Positions 31,176 through 43,955 of a stretch of DNA of 64,000 bases are shown in pieces. Source of the DNA: Corallium rubrum (taxonomy: Eukaryota > Cnidaria > Anthozoa > Scleralcyonacea > Coralliidae); assembly GCA_964035015.1 (NCBI GenBank), contig OZ036004.1, positions 12,402,427 through 12,466,426 of the forward strand. The letters run 5' to 3'. The first letter of the stretch is position 1. Every line of letters starts with the position of its first letter. The notes below the pieces were generated by a model. It saw nothing but the letters and a program-made list of their open reading frames with translations, was not told the DNA's origin and ran no database searches. A program made the position numbers and the translations under genes.

Positions 31176-31415
31176 CTATAAAAAAGAAGTCACGTGTGCA
31201 TGTTGTAAGAAAAAGTGCTACAATAGTTACTACATCACCAAATATACGTCATATGCAATTATCGCTGTTAATGTTTACATCTCTATTTACAAATAAATAC
31301 AGCGGTTGATTGTAAGCTTTTCTCGCTTCATTTGCACTTTATCACTTGTACTCGAAACGAAACCTTTTCAGAAGAATTCCAATCCGAAAAGACTGATCCC
31401 CACCGAATAGCTTTT

Positions 31416-32089
31416 AGACTGCGTTCACACGAGTCCGGTATAGAAAATAAACGGTAAAATGTGGTTACGTCCACACGAGTCCGTCATATTTTAACGACTC
31501 TTTGAAGGTGTTCGCACGACTCCGGAACCCTTCTGGTGTACATCCAGTATTTCAATGCTGTGCACTGTTTAAATAGCCATATCTCGTCAAAAATAAATGG
31601 AAACGAGGAGCAATTCAAAGAATATTATCCCACGAAAGTGTATAGTGCATTCTAAGTTTACAATTTTAGTCTTTCTGTTAGGAACTCTCCTTATTGACAT
31701 AATAATCTTCCCCTATTTCACTGGCTAGTCATTGTTGTAATGTTATAATTGTTCAAACAGCAGCACAAGTTCCTAGCAGAAGCTTTCCGACGTCGAGAAG
31801 ACAAATAAAGTTTTCCATTGCTGAAACAATACGTCAGTTGTTTGGTTAGGCGCTGAAAATTTAGGAACTGGGTACTAAAGCGGAGCAAAAAAGTGCCGGA
31901 TCTTGTGTTCACATGACACCGCCAGAGGTTCCGTTTTCATTTCGCTCCGTCTAGAAATCATTTTCAAACCGCTTCAGTTAGAGCGCCGTTTTCACACAAT
32001 TTCGATCTGGTGCCGTGTGAACGCTACGGCGTTTTGTGACTTTTTAACGCCGTTTTCAACTCACTCCGGACTCGTGTGAACAGAGTCTT
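31416..32089. mobile_element. Foldback MITE, AGACTGCGTTCACACGAGTC tips
   Basis: Left AGACTGCGTTCACACGAGTC and right GACTCGTGTGAACAGAGTCT are inverted. Further matches lie inside (CCGGA, CGTTTTCA). No transposase. Confidence 0.65.
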
Positions 32090-32170
32090 AGTTTTCATCC
32101 ATCTTGCTCAGGACTTAAATAAATACGTAAGGTCTTCTAGCAACCTAGCGCACCGAGTGAACTTTATATA

Positions 32171-33284
32171 TACCTGGAAGGCTGACTGCCAATAGAAAGG
32201 TGAGGTAAAAAATGGCGGACATGGGGAATTTTTGGATGTCAGTTCCAGGTCTCTACGCGGTTACCTTGGACGTTAGCACGATCGGAAATTGCGGCTGTCG
32301 ACGGGGACCTAATCCAGGCTGACCTGTTTTAGCTGCGCATGCGTAGAACGAATATCATGCGTGTAAACGTCATCAATACACGCGAGACCAAGCGAGGCTG
32401 GCGCGAGATGAATAAGGAGCGAAGGAGCGTTGTGGTACATGTGGGTTCATACGATAAAATTAGGGAGATAAAGGAAAATAATGGATCTACTGAAGAGGAT
32501 ACTAGGGATATTGTAGGATATCAAGCATTTGCTGACTTGAAATCAAACATGGCGGAAAAATTCATAAAGGTGGTAACGTGACGTTACATATACGGGCACG
32601 TTACATATACGGGCATGTTACACATACGGGCAGCGTCTTGCAGGGATGAGAACGTAAATGTTACATATACGGGCAGTTAAGACGACGTTAAGTTAGACGA
32701 CTAGAACAAGGTGGAACCTAGTATCGTAAACTCCCATGTTAAATGACTAAAATATGTTGTTTGTTGGCCGTTTACTACCCCAAAAAGAAGACGGGTTGGG
32801 GTTTTTTGGCAGATGTGTGTACCCAATTGACCTTTAAAACGGATTTTAAAGTTCGAATCAGTCCTGGAAAGTATACTTGACGACTGACGAAGTGACGAGT
32901 TGACATAAAGCAAACCCAATCAACTATGGAGGGTGAATAAAGCTCTCAACTATCAGATAACTCTGATTGTTTTTTTCTTTGTCTTGATTTTATTTTTGGC
33001 TATATATGGACAGTTTACAATCCAAAGATATTACTGATTTTTCGTTTTCTCCCAATAACTCAAGAATGGGATAAGATTTGAAAGGCATGTAAAAGCCATG
33101 CAAATGAGATCGAAAGTAAACACAAAAGAAATACAACACTGCTCGCGTTCAACAGGGTGCACGTTTGGGCTGCCTGTGGTTCCGCCGCGACAAAAAAGAC
33201 TAAGACTGACATCCAAGATGATCGCACAGGGGCCTGAAACCGACGTCCAAAAATTCCCCATGTTGGAGTCAGCCTTCCAGGTAT
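32171..33284. mobile_element. Foldback element, TACCTGGAAGGCTGACT tips
   Basis: About 90 bp inverted ends: TACCTGGAAGGCTGACTGCC mirrored by GAGTCAGCCTTCCAGGTATA, with CATGGGGAATTTTTGGA mirrored near 33250. A short tandem repeat GTTACATATACGGGCA occurs near 32580-32670. No enzyme found. Confidence 0.6.
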
Positions 33285-33300
33285 ACACTTATTTCAATAA

Positions 33301-34502
33301 ACGTTGTCGGTAAGAAACGTCAAGCCCACGTGACCAGACCGAAAGGAAGTATGGGTAGAAATCACCGAAACAATAAAAGCACAAATATATACATAACGAC
33401 TAACAATATCGAGCCCAATCTCGTACCCAGAGCCTGCGATCCTTTTGGTCATTACCAAGGAACGGAGGCTCTGGGGAACTACGATGAAACTTGTCATCTG
33501 ATTGGTTAGTTTAAAAACAGTAAAATTTCAAATAATGTGACGTTGCTAACTTGTTTAATCGATTTCTCGACGTTCTGTAACACATAATTATATACGACAG
33601 ACCCAAAATACAATTGAACACATGAAATAATTCAAAACAGCAAAAATCCCGATAATTTGCAAGTTAAAACTATTATTCTCGCTTCGTCGCCAAACAAACA
33701 TCCATCGTCTGACTCGTCTCGTATTTCTTCGCAGTTTCGTCTCAGAACTTTAAAATTATATTAGAGAATACAACGTCGATGTAGTTTAGCCAAAATTCTT
33801 GACAGAAAGTACAATTCCTTACCTGAGCGGCTGAGCCGATCACTGCCGAAGTGCCGACAGCGACGCGGACATATATGACAGTAACAAATTATAGGAAACT
33901 GGGAACCAGAGGACTGGGAACAAAAACCAATTTCGGAGTTCCCAGAGCCTCCGTTCCTTGGTACTGACCAAAAGGATCGCAGGCTCTGGGTACGAGATTG
34001 TATCGAGCCATGCCTTGACCTTACAGTGAAGACCTTCGATGGCGAGCGGTTTGGATTATTAATAACCTCGGCATCAGAAATGAAAAAGTGGCTATTTATT
34101 AGGGAGTATCCGCCCATTCCATACATCGCTACATGTCGAAATATTTAGCTTGGGGAAGAGTAGCCTCAGAGAAACTAGGGAGACCAATTTGTAGTCTCTC
34201 GATGCACCCACACATTGAGTTTACGGGGGATGAAATGGTAAACTTCTTGTTTGAGTCACCGTAATATCCCATGTAGTGGAACGAGGTGTCTGGCTGGTAA
34301 CAATTCGTTTTGGCACTTTTGGAGCAAAAATTCCTTTAAAGCCTTAACGCTCTCAAACAACGGCACGTCCTTCACAGAATATGTATCATATCTGTTTTGT
34401 TTCCTTTCTTTAAAACGCGTAAAGCCAACTACTGAATTTCCATTTCTACCCACACTTCCTTTCGGTCTGGTCGCGTAGGCTTAACGCCTCTTACCGACAA
34501 CG
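33301..34502. mobile_element. Composite foldback with inner palindrome
   Basis: Outer arms CGTTGTCGGTAAGA and AGGCGTTAAGCC-type ends (33301 and 34502), including GACCAGACCGAAAGGAAGT mirrored by ACTTCCTTTCGGTCTGGTC. The inner palindrome at about 33417-34000 contains CTCGTACCCAGAGCCTGCGA and its complement. Nested insertion inferred. Confidence 0.6.
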
Positions 34503-34549
34503 TTTATTGAAATAGCTGTATGTAGAGTTCACTGAGCGCACCTTGCATT

Positions 34550-35030
34550 GTGGGGTTCTAACGTATTTGAATAGAGCAAAAAAAGTTAGTTAATAAGTTA
34601 TTTTGCCGTTTCTGATTTAGTCAAATAGTTGCTGACATATTGGCTTCGGAACATGCCAAATTTTCAAAAATTTCCGTCGTTCATTTTAACACCTTGGGGG
34701 TCTGGAACTCAGGAACGAGTCAATTCAAAACAACTACGTTTCGACCTATTGATTCACAAAAACACATATATTTGACTGAAAAATCGAAATGTCGAGCTCA
34801 CACCCGTTTTCCAGTGGTTCATATTATCATTCCAACTAAGAAGACGGTCATCTTAGGTCCTGAGTCCCAGGTCCCCGTGCTTAAAAATGAAAAACGGAAA
34901 TTTTTGGCGAAAGGCCCAAATTGGCATGTTTAAAGGCTTATATCTCAGAAACTATTAAACTAAATCAAAAATGGCAAAATAACTTATTAACTAACTTTTT
35001 TTGATCTATTTAAATACGTTAAAACCCCAC
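34550..35030. mobile_element. Foldback MITE, GTGGGGTTCTAACGTATTT tips
   Basis: Arms GTGGGGTTCTAACGTATTT and AAATACGTTAAAACCCCAC, with AGTTAGTTAATAAGTTATTT mirrored. It ends 46 bp before the exon 15 donor. Confidence 0.7.
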
Positions 35031-35075
35031 AAGTAATATAAGCACTTTAAAGTCGAGGTTAACTACACTACTTAC

Positions 35076-35136
35076 CGAGATAATTCAAAATAGTTAATAC
35101 TCATGTCCATAAATGCAGATACTGGTACATACAAAT
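35076..35136 (-). CDS. rnf123: RNF123 exon 15
   Basis: 61 bp, acceptor TTTTTCAG, donor GTAAGT. Encodes LYVPVSAFMDMSINYFELS; human [20 protein letters not shown]. Two bases at each end fit exons 14 and 16. Confidence 0.9.
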
Positions 35137-35229
35137 CTGAAAAAGTCAAGATATTTAGTAATACATTACAAAGAATTACCGACAAAGGTACCCCACAAAG
35201 CATCACGGTATTTTTAAAATTAGCAAATT

Positions 35230-35827
35230 CCTTATTATAGGAAATTAACGATGCACTTCATTAACGCGACATAAATTAACGCGACATCCAATTAACGCGG
35301 ATTGCTTCTAGGTCTTTTAAAATCTGATTATATTAACGCAAATCTTATCTCCATGGTAAACAAGTTAATTAAATTAACGCGAGTCGGTGTGATGTACAGA
35401 TTATTGAATCTGATTCAGAATCTGATAGTGACAGTGAAGAGGAGGAGTGACGTTTTTAAGGCCGGTTTACACAAACAAAGTTTCTGTGATCAAAGTCTTT
35501 GATCAAAGTCTTTGTGGTCAAAGAACTCCAAAGTAACCGCCGCCTTTGAAAGGCGTTTACATACTTTGATCATACTTTGATAGTAAAGCATACTTTGATC
35601 ACAGAAACTTTGATAGTGTAAACCGGCCTTTAGTATACCTTAATATGCTGTATTTTGATATTAAAAGAGTTAGTGTTATTTAAAACAAATCAAGGTCTCT
35701 TTAATTAACGATAACTAAAAATTGCATACTTGAAATTAAAGATGACAAAAAATTAACGTTAATTAAATTAAGGCGAATTTTTAAAATCCGCGTTAATAAA
35801 GTGCATCGTTAATTTCCTATAATAAGG
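35230..35827. mobile_element. Foldback MITE containing a second MITE
   Basis: Outer arms CCTTATTATAGGAAATTAAC and GTTAATTTCCTATAATAAGG, plus GATGCACTTCATTAACGCG mirrored. The inner element 35459-35630 has ends AGGCCGGTTTACAC and GTGTAAACCGGCCT and repeats of TTTGATCAAAGT. Confidence 0.75.
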
Positions 35828-36190
35828 TAGACATGGCAGAGAGTGACCGATCCAAGATGGCGGTATACGGATCCTTCCCACTGACCTGTATATAACTGGA
35901 CTGCGTGCTCCTATTACTTTTGAGTTGGGAAAAGTGTGACCATTTTCAGTTTCAAAATGGCGGCATTTATAGGTCCTTCTGCTAATGGTAATGGTCGCTG
36001 ACCAATACCTAAGGGCCGGACTGTTGACACAGGTATTTCAAATTACATATTTTAGAGAAGAAATTCGCCGTTACTCGTTAGATTTTTATAGTCTGGTCCC
36101 GTCGTTAAAACAAGAAAGCCGAACGACAAACTACCAGACGGTCCAGACTGGGACAGTGAAAGAGAAAGACCATCCACATCCGTCAGTCAG

Positions 36191-36950
<760 letters not shown>

Positions 36951-37024
36951 TATTACATTGGAAATGCGCCAGGTAACAGCGTTAAATACAGGACTCAAAT
37001 GAAGACAAACGCTTTGTCGCTTAC

Positions 37025-37148
37025 TCTGTGACGTAATCCCCGAGCCGTTGTCTTGTGCCCAGGCATCCCAATGCCATTTTAGTGCTTGCATATAACGATG
37101 GAAGAAACACGTCAACACAGGGCCAGAGCACGAACTAGGAGGATGGGA
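37025..37148 (-). CDS. rnf123: RNF123 exon 14
   Basis: 124 bp, acceptor TTCTAG, donor GTAAGC. Encodes SHPPSSCSGPVLTCFFHRYM then QALKWHWDAWAQDNGSGITS; human [24 protein letters not shown]. One trailing base is completed by exon 15. Confidence 0.92.
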
Positions 37149-37250
37149 CTAGAAGAAAGAATAGCGTTAGGACCATAGAACCACAACAAGTAAAAAAAAC
37201 TACGGAATATAAACGTATTGACCGAGTGGTCTTTTAGTACATGTACTTAC

Positions 37251-37328
37251 ACTTAGCGCAATAAACATATTTTCGTGCAAATATTTTCGGAATTTTTCTA
37301 AGAAGAACGATCTTGTGGAGGGACGACC
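37251..37328 (-). CDS. rnf123: RNF123 exon 13
   Basis: 78 bp, acceptor TATGTAG, donor GTAAGT. Encodes GRPSTRSFFLEKFRKYLHEN then MFIALS; human ASRYIFLTKFRKFLQENAS. The 102-bp intron to exon 14 is the second shortest in the window. Confidence 0.93.
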
Positions 37329-37436
37329 CTACATAAAAAAAAAAGGAAATTATTGGAATTAAAAAATAATTGCGGTTATAGTTGTAATTATGACAATTGT
37401 AATTATTATAATCATAGCCATGCTCATGATAATGAT

Positions 37437-37452
37437 ATAATGATTATTATTA

Positions 37453-37490
<38 letters not shown>

Positions 37491-38280
37491 ATCATTTGAA
37501 AAAGAAGGGTGACATCTTTACCAGTATGGGTATTATCAACGATGGCCCTCACAAAATTATATACAACTAATGATAACTAATCTATTTACAGTTTTTAAAA
37601 ATACAATTACATCGAGTTACAATTAAATCGGACAACATGTTTACATTTATTGCAGGAAAGGTCCTCTAGATGATCAACCTCATCAACCATTGTCAGAAAA
37701 AATTCTTTCAGTTTGTATTTGAATGTGGTATAAGAATAATTTTCAATTTCTTTTAGGTATATTGGAAGCGAATTATAAAGAGTAGCTCCGATGATGATAA
37801 ATATGATCATCACAATCATCAACAACATCATCATCATCAACATCGTCATCATCATCACCATTACATTTACCATCACCATCACCATTACCATCACCATTAT
37901 TATTACCATTACCATCACCATCAGCATCATCATTACCATTACCATCACCATTACCATCACCATCACCATTACCATCACCATTATTATTACCATTACCATC
38001 ACCATCACCATCACCATCACCATTACCATCACCATTACCATCACCATCACCATTACCATCACCATCACCATTACCATCACCATTATTACAATTACCATCA
38101 CCATCACCATTACCAACCATAACCATCACCATCACCATTACCATTATCATCACCATTACCATCACCATTACCATCACCATCACCATTATTATTACAATTA
38201 CAATTACCATCACCATCACCATCACCATCACCATCACCATCACCATCACAATCACCATCACCATTACCATTATCATAAGC
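37437..38280. repeat. (ATT)n and (CATCAC/CATTAC)n arrays
   Basis: 37450-37492 ATT units; 37790-38275 imperfect hexamers of CACCAT/TACCAT. Between them (37500-37780) is unique sequence with a plus/minus frame reading ATLYNSLPIYLKEIENYSYT and PYKLKEFFLTM-like words. That is typical of the C-terminal tail of a non-LTR retrotransposon reverse transcriptase, so a short LINE 3' fragment is possible. Confidence 0.7.
37607..37800 (-). pseudogene. Possible LINE reverse-transcriptase C-terminal fragment
   Basis: Minus-strand residues ATLYNSLPIYLKEIENYSYT, then FKYKLKEFFLTMVDEVDHLE, resemble the WNSLP...FKxxLKxyl tail seen at the ends of many LINE ORF2 and reverse-transcriptase proteins. Only about 55 residues remain and they end beside the ACCATC array. 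Weak but suggestive. Confidence 0.45.
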
Positions 38281-38555
38281 ATGACTATAATTATTATAAT
38301 CACAAATATCATGATTACGAGGACGAAGATAATGTTTGTGACGATGACGAAAATATGGTTCGCGTGAACCCCCTAGATGAGCAGGTCTGCTCTTGGGGTA
38401 AAGGCTTTAATAAATATGTTTATATAAAAAAAAATAAAATATGGTGATAACAATGTTGATTACGATGACGATGTTGATTACCATCACCATCGTCGTCGTC
38501 TCTTATTTCTTACAGCCATTAAGTCAAAAACTACGGCAGTAGTTTGGAAACCTAC

Positions 38556-38617
38556 CTCTTCCTGAGAGTCATTTTCCAGTAGAGTCTTGCACATTTCTAC
38601 GTGAATTTTCTCCAAAA
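38556..38617 (-). CDS. rnf123: RNF123 exon 12
   Basis: 62 bp, acceptor CTATAG, donor GTAGGT. Encodes LEKIHVEMCKTLLENDSQEE; human VEELQVQILKLLLDNKDD. Two leading bases complete the codon from exon 11. Confidence 0.9.
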
Positions 38618-38704
38618 CTATAGATAAAAACAAAAACATATTAACATATTTCAAACACATTAAAATTTATATCTTATCACTCAATAATAAAAATTTCAAA
38701 ATCT

Positions 38705-39375
38705 CGTTAATAATTCATGAGGAAAACACAAAAGAAAATCATGACCGTATCGTATCTTTATATGTGATAAAGATTTCTCCTGATTTACATAAACTTTAGT
38801 TTTGATTTTCTCGCCTTAGACAAGGTTATTTTTCAAACTAACTCCGCCAATCAACTTACCAAGTGGTTCGTTTTTGAAGCCGTATAATAAACTCGCAGTT
38901 CGTGTTTTATCAGATATAAGAACACTCGGCTTCGCCTCGTGTCTTTATATCTGATAAAACACTCCTGCTCGTTTATTATACAGTACATAAATTAGCCCTT
39001 ATGAACTCGTTTTCATGTGTGAAATATTGAAGCGCGGTAATGAACGAAATTCATAATAGCGAACAGTCTGAAGTTTTTTTGTCATTTTATGTACTGTATA
39101 ATAAACGAGCAGGAGTGTTTTATCAGATATAAAGACACGAGGCGAAGCCGAGTGTTTTTATATCTGATAAAACACGAACTGCGAGTTTATTATACGGCTT
39201 CAAACACGAACCACTTGGTAAGTTGATTGGCGGAGTTAGTTTGAAAAATAACCTTGTCTAAGCCGAGAAAATCAAAGCTAAAGTTTATGTAAATCAGGAG
39301 AAATCTTTATCACATATGAAGATACGATACGGTCATGATTTTCTTTTGTGTTTTCCTCATGAATTATTAATGAGT
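38705..39375. mobile_element. Near-perfect 670-bp foldback element
   Basis: Arms of about 290 bp are almost perfectly inverted around a spacer of about 90 bp (AATAATTCATGAGGAAAACA mirrored by TGTTTTCCTCATGAATTATT; CAGATATAA...CTCGGCTTCGCCTCGTGT mirrored). Within each arm GTTTTATCAGATATAA also forms smaller hairpins. No coding. Confidence 0.85.
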
Positions 39376-40640
39376 TTTTGAAATTAGTACTACCAGAGTT
39401 AGTAAAAGCGATTTCCACGCTCTCCATTTTTAGCGATGTTTATTTATCCTTGTAGTTGTATACATATTAATTCCATTTGGTAAATTTCTAGCTTTTTTTG
39501 TAGTACTTACTCAGTTTAATAACAGTGATAAGATTTTTGAATTTAGATAATGTTACTGGCAATAGAATTTTATTTGATGCATGTACGTCAACGAACCAAA
39601 TTTTCGAACTATGAAAATGTCGCCCAACAATGTTTTTTTATTCGCTATTGCAACACAATAAGCTCGACTATGTGAGGTTTATAACTGGCTTTGGATTTGA
39701 AAATTAATGAATGTAACATATTCATCGTTTTATTCATAGTTTCAGGAACTTACAAAAAATGTTTAAAAAGGGGGGTCCAAATCCTCCAACGGGGGTCCAT
39801 ATTTACACCGCTGTGACACCGGAGCTGAATTTTGCAGTTTGTTTACGCGAGGCCGGTCTTCAAATTACATGGCCTTGGTTCCTATTAGTATAGGTAATAG
39901 CATGGTTTCGAGTGCAATTTGGAAAAAACATGCACAAGTGAGTTTTTCAAAGACTATCAAAATTGCACGAGTCCGAAGGACGAGTGCTATTTGGGGTCTT
40001 GAAAAACTCACGAGTGCGTGTTTTTTCAAATTGCACTCGAAACCATGCTATTACTTATTAATAATATACATGAAAATGTTAGACAAAATGTTCTTCCAGC
40101 TACGAAGTTACATACCACTCATTGCTCCACTTCTCGAAGCTTTAATGGTTGAAAACTGCTTCATTTTGTTCACTAAATACGTCAAACGTTTTACTCATGG
40201 CATCTAACCCTTCTAGTCTTCTTGTAGGAACTTTTATGACAATATTAAAGCAAAATTCACTCTGTATTTCATCGAAACGTTCTTCGACAACTTTTTGTTT
40301 TGGTCGCCATATTGGATTTTCTCGTGAAGGAAAAACCATCCTTCAAAATCCGCATAGGCATTTCATTGGCTTTCCGGTGGATTCCAGTTGTTTATTAGCC
40401 AATCAGAATGCTTAATACTCATTGAAATTTGCACTGTATTTCATTTTTCTGCATTGTATTACATTGAAATTGCGTTCCTCTCGACCAATCAGGATGCAGT
40501 CATTTTGCCATGTATATTATTACGTCGGTTAAAAAGCGTCGTTTTTTAGTCCGTCGTTTTGTAGTCCGAATTGGTTCGAATTAAAAGTGGCGTGCTGCGT
40601 AGGCAGTGTTGAAACAACAATCGAGAATAGTAAGGTTACA
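39376..40640. other. Intron, no exon; small foldback at 39893-40062
   Basis: AATAGCATGGTTTCGAGTGC and GCACTCGAAACCATGCTATT delimit a 170-bp palindrome. The remainder shows no RNF123 match. The minus- and plus-strand frames at 40142-40415 have no recognised domain. Confidence 0.45.
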
Positions 40641-40756
40641 TATACTTCCGAGACAGAGAACGTAGTAGTCTAACGTTTCGAGCGAAGGCCCTTCTCTCTG
40701 ACGAAGGGCCTTTGCTCGAAACGTTAGACTACTACGTTCTCTGTTTCGGCAGTATA
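40640..40756. repeat. Palindrome with CTGACGA...CGAAAC motif
   Basis: GAGAACGTAGTAGTCTAACG and CGTTAGACTACTACGTTCTC flank CTGACGAAGGGCCTTTGCTC then GAAACG. This order (CTGANGA, short hairpin, GAAA) resembles a hammerhead ribozyme core of the sort carried by Penelope-like elements, but the outer stem is not convincing. Confidence 0.4.
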
Positions 40757-40918
40757 TCTATCGGTCCAAATTAGACTTATAGATTCTGTTTACATGTAAA
40801 GCCGGCAGGTCGGTCTAGCAGACGACCTGAGATTAGGCCGGTGTGAACTGAATCTCAGGCCGGACTCATGAAAACGATCTACAGTAAAAACACTACAACC
40901 GACCTAAAGTCAGTCCGG

Positions 40919-41752
40919 TGTCCCAGTAAATTTGTCCCCAAAAAAATATGTCCCCTTCTTCGGAAATTCCCCCCCCCCCCCCCCCCCTCCCCTCAGAATG
41001 ATTCCTTACAGGATAATTGATATACGTGTAATGTGGACAAAACTTTTTAAAAGTAGAAAATATATATTTCTGAATGATAAATTGTAACAGCTAAATATAT
41101 ATTTAGATAAGAAACTCTTTTGCTTTCTAAAGAGCGTGTTGGCTCGAGGTTAATGAAGGGCTCCACGTGAAACGTCAGTATTTCGTTGTCGAAATTCTCG
41201 GCAGCTCACCATTTTCTTGCTTTGTTATTAATATAGTGTAGTTTGCCGTTTTTCAAAAAACGGTATATACGGAAGTATTTATACTATGCATGGTAGTAGT
41301 CATGATTCGCAAACGCAGTAGACGCCTTTTATCAATGAGCGATGACTCTCAATGGTGTAGTAGCTGGGGGATAGGTGATGCTGCTGTCTTTTAGCTTTAC
41401 CGATTCGTCGGCAAACGAGGGTGATACACATCTAACAAACTTTGTAAAAATGATTAGTTTAGTGACAGAATGACAGTTCAATTAAGCCAAAGTTTTTATT
41501 AAATAAATAAGTTTGTATATTGTAGTTTTTGTAAATATATATTTAGCTGTTATAATTTATCATTCAGAAATATATATTTTTTGCTTTTAAAAAGTTTTGT
41601 CCACATTACACGTATATCAATTTATTCAATTATCCTGTATGGAATCAACCTGAGGAGGGACAAATTTCCAAAGGGGGGGGACGACATATTTCCTAGGAAA
41701 TCTGTCCCGGGGGGACACATTTTTTGGGGGGGACATATATTCCCTGTGACAC
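40919..41752. mobile_element. Foldback with GGTGTCCCAGT / GGGACA tips
   Basis: TGTCCCCAAAAAAATATGTCCCC is mirrored near 41700, and ATTATCCTGTA...ATATACGTGTAATGTGGACAA is mirrored at 41590-41650. Poly-C and poly-G runs lie at the tips. An older palindrome (ACCGGCCTGA and related words at 40800-40900 and 41750-41780) surrounds it. Confidence 0.6.
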
Positions 41753-42181
41753 CGGCCTGATTTCGGACCGGCCTCATGTTAACACTCCCTTAGTCAAATT
41801 CAATAATTCAAAACAAAGTTGAAAAGATATTTATAAATCCACTTCATGCCAGCATAGTCAATCGAGATATGGTCTGGAAACTCAACTAAAGTCTTTGGTC
41901 TATCTTTTTGTTCGCCTTTATGCATTTTTGTGCACGGTGCACGGTCACTGAACACATTGTATTTTAGTATAATGAACGAATTGTCCAATAGCAACGTTTC
42001 AGTTAAATCACTCAACCGTGCTATTTAAATATTAATAAACCTAAAACAAAGGATGTGCACGGTGTAAGGTATGGTTCAACATAAAATCACAGCTCATTAT
42101 AGGCGCTTTGAAGTTTGCCGAGTTTCCAGACCATATCTCGATTGACTATGATGCCAGTCTGACCAAGTCTCCAAAACGCAC

Positions 42182-42266
42182 CTTTTATTTTTTTCTGTAA
42201 ATTTTCGCACGCTCTGTCATGGTCGTCCTTCTCTTTGCTCTCTAGATGGAACACTTCTTTGAGAAT
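42182..42266 (-). CDS. rnf123: RNF123 exon 11
   Basis: 85 bp, acceptor CTTGCAG, donor GTGCGT. Encodes ILKEVFHLESKEKDDHDRAC then ENLQKKIK; the human charged helix ends ERGCQRLRKRIEVVEELQ. Phases agree with exons 10 and 12. Confidence 0.88.
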
Positions 42267-42361
42267 CTGCAAGAAAAGAGACGTCATAAAAACGAGAAAT
42301 GTTAAACACAGAGCAAACACGACAAGCTATATGCATGTCAATCTCGAAACTAGTTATTAAA

Positions 42362-43270
42362 ACAAGACGCCTACCGAAGGCTACCGGCTACGTACGTACT
42401 GGCAAGTCACGTTCACTTGTGTGAAGTATCTTGGCGCAAGTGCGCGGAGCCTGCATCGAAGGGTGATTGTGGTGTATACTTCACTGAGGTGAACATAGTT
42501 ACGATCAAGAAGTTGTCAGTCACAACTACAAAGTCAGTCAGTTTCGAAATCTACCAAAAACGTGCAAGAACACCTTGATCAAAAGGCAAAGCTGTTCAAC
42601 TTTTTGTCCAACTCCAAAAGCGAAAGGAGCAAAGAACTTACAACAGGCCTCACGGCCTCACTCCATCACACGGCTAACAACTCACGAGAAATAGGAATAG
42701 TAGCGGAAGTAAATTGTGCAAAAATGCAAAATTGTGATACCTAAAAAAGGGGAAAAAACCGAGCCGAAACCTAGACTTGGCCTACCACAAGTAGCCCGAG
42801 AAATAACACTGTCGTCAAAAGGTCTGGGTCCAGTGATAAAAATTGACAGGGCGGGTCAAGTATTTCAAATTTACTCAAACGCTAGAATGTTTGGTTAAAG
42901 AAGGAAGCCATATTGCCCGGCTCAGGCAGGAATGGGCTAATCACTTGTTAACCCATTGCTGCCTAGGATGTCTGAGGGTTCCCCCTGCTGAGACACTTGG
43001 GTCAGGGGTTCACTCGGGCTACGTTGAATGTGGTGCATACAGTACTTCACACAGGTGAACATATTTACGATCAAGAGAGTTGTCAGCCATTGTTAATTAA
43101 ACTACAAAGTCAGTCAGTCTGCATGTTTCGAAATCTACCAACAATGTGCAAGAACACCTTGATCAAAAGGCAAAGCTGTTCAACTTTTTGTCCAACTCCA
43201 AAAGCAAAAGGAGCAAAGAACTTACAACATGCCTCCCGGCATCACTCCGTCACACTCAGACGGCTAACAA
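42362..43270. repeat. Dispersed repeat family R1, copies 2 and 3
   Basis: Two direct, partly deleted copies of the 9837-10250 repeat. Shared words are AACACCTTGATCAAAAGGCA, AAGCTGTTCAAC and GGAGCAAAGAACTTACAAC. A fourth fragment is at about 43960-44060. Confidence 0.6.
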
Positions 43271-43274
43271 CCAC

Positions 43275-43955
43275 TGATCTCCATATACAACTGGATGGGC
43301 CATTGGGCCGGATTTTGCGTGCCAGTTGTATGATGACGTGACCACTACCCAAGATGGCTGCCACTGAAGTTCATAGCTTTCGTAGATTGAAAACAGACAA
43401 AAAGAGTTATTTTAAGAAAATTTAAACGAATGTAAGGACACAAGAAGTACTTAATAAGGTTTTAAGACGTTAATCTTTTGCATTTGTGTCTGTTACTGAG
43501 CTATAAAACCTTTAAATTTCGTTGTTTTTCTTCAGTGTCGACAACGAAGAAACTTCACGATAATATAAACTGAAAAACAGACTATAAAATCTACGAAGAA
43601 CTCAATGTCAAGTCTTTTATAGTAATCTTAAAGCCTTAACAATATTTCGTGTTGTGTACTTGCCATCGTTTGACTGTATTTGTTGTTAAACAGTGAAAAC
43701 TAAACGAACTGGCATCTGTTGTTTGCTTTATGGCTTTTCCGACTCCCCCAGCACAGCACACATAATATTCCTACCCCCAGATAATCTGACCGTGCTGACG
43801 TCAAGATTGCTTATGCTAGTCAACATTAGGATTGGGAACAAGTTCTAAGGACGCAATGCGTCATATGATCCACTAGGTAAGATGGTGGCGACTGCCACGA
43901 AATGTTTGACTGCTGGCCACAGGGAAGGGCCCATCCAGTTTATTTAGAGATATCA
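43275..43955. mobile_element. MITE, ATCTCCATATACAACTGGATGG tips
   Basis: Left GATCTCCATATACAACTGGA and right TCCAGTTTATTTAGAGATAT are imperfectly inverted, next to GGGCC on each side. It is inserted in an R1 repeat: R1 words (CTAACAACTCAC) resume right after. No coding. Confidence 0.55.
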
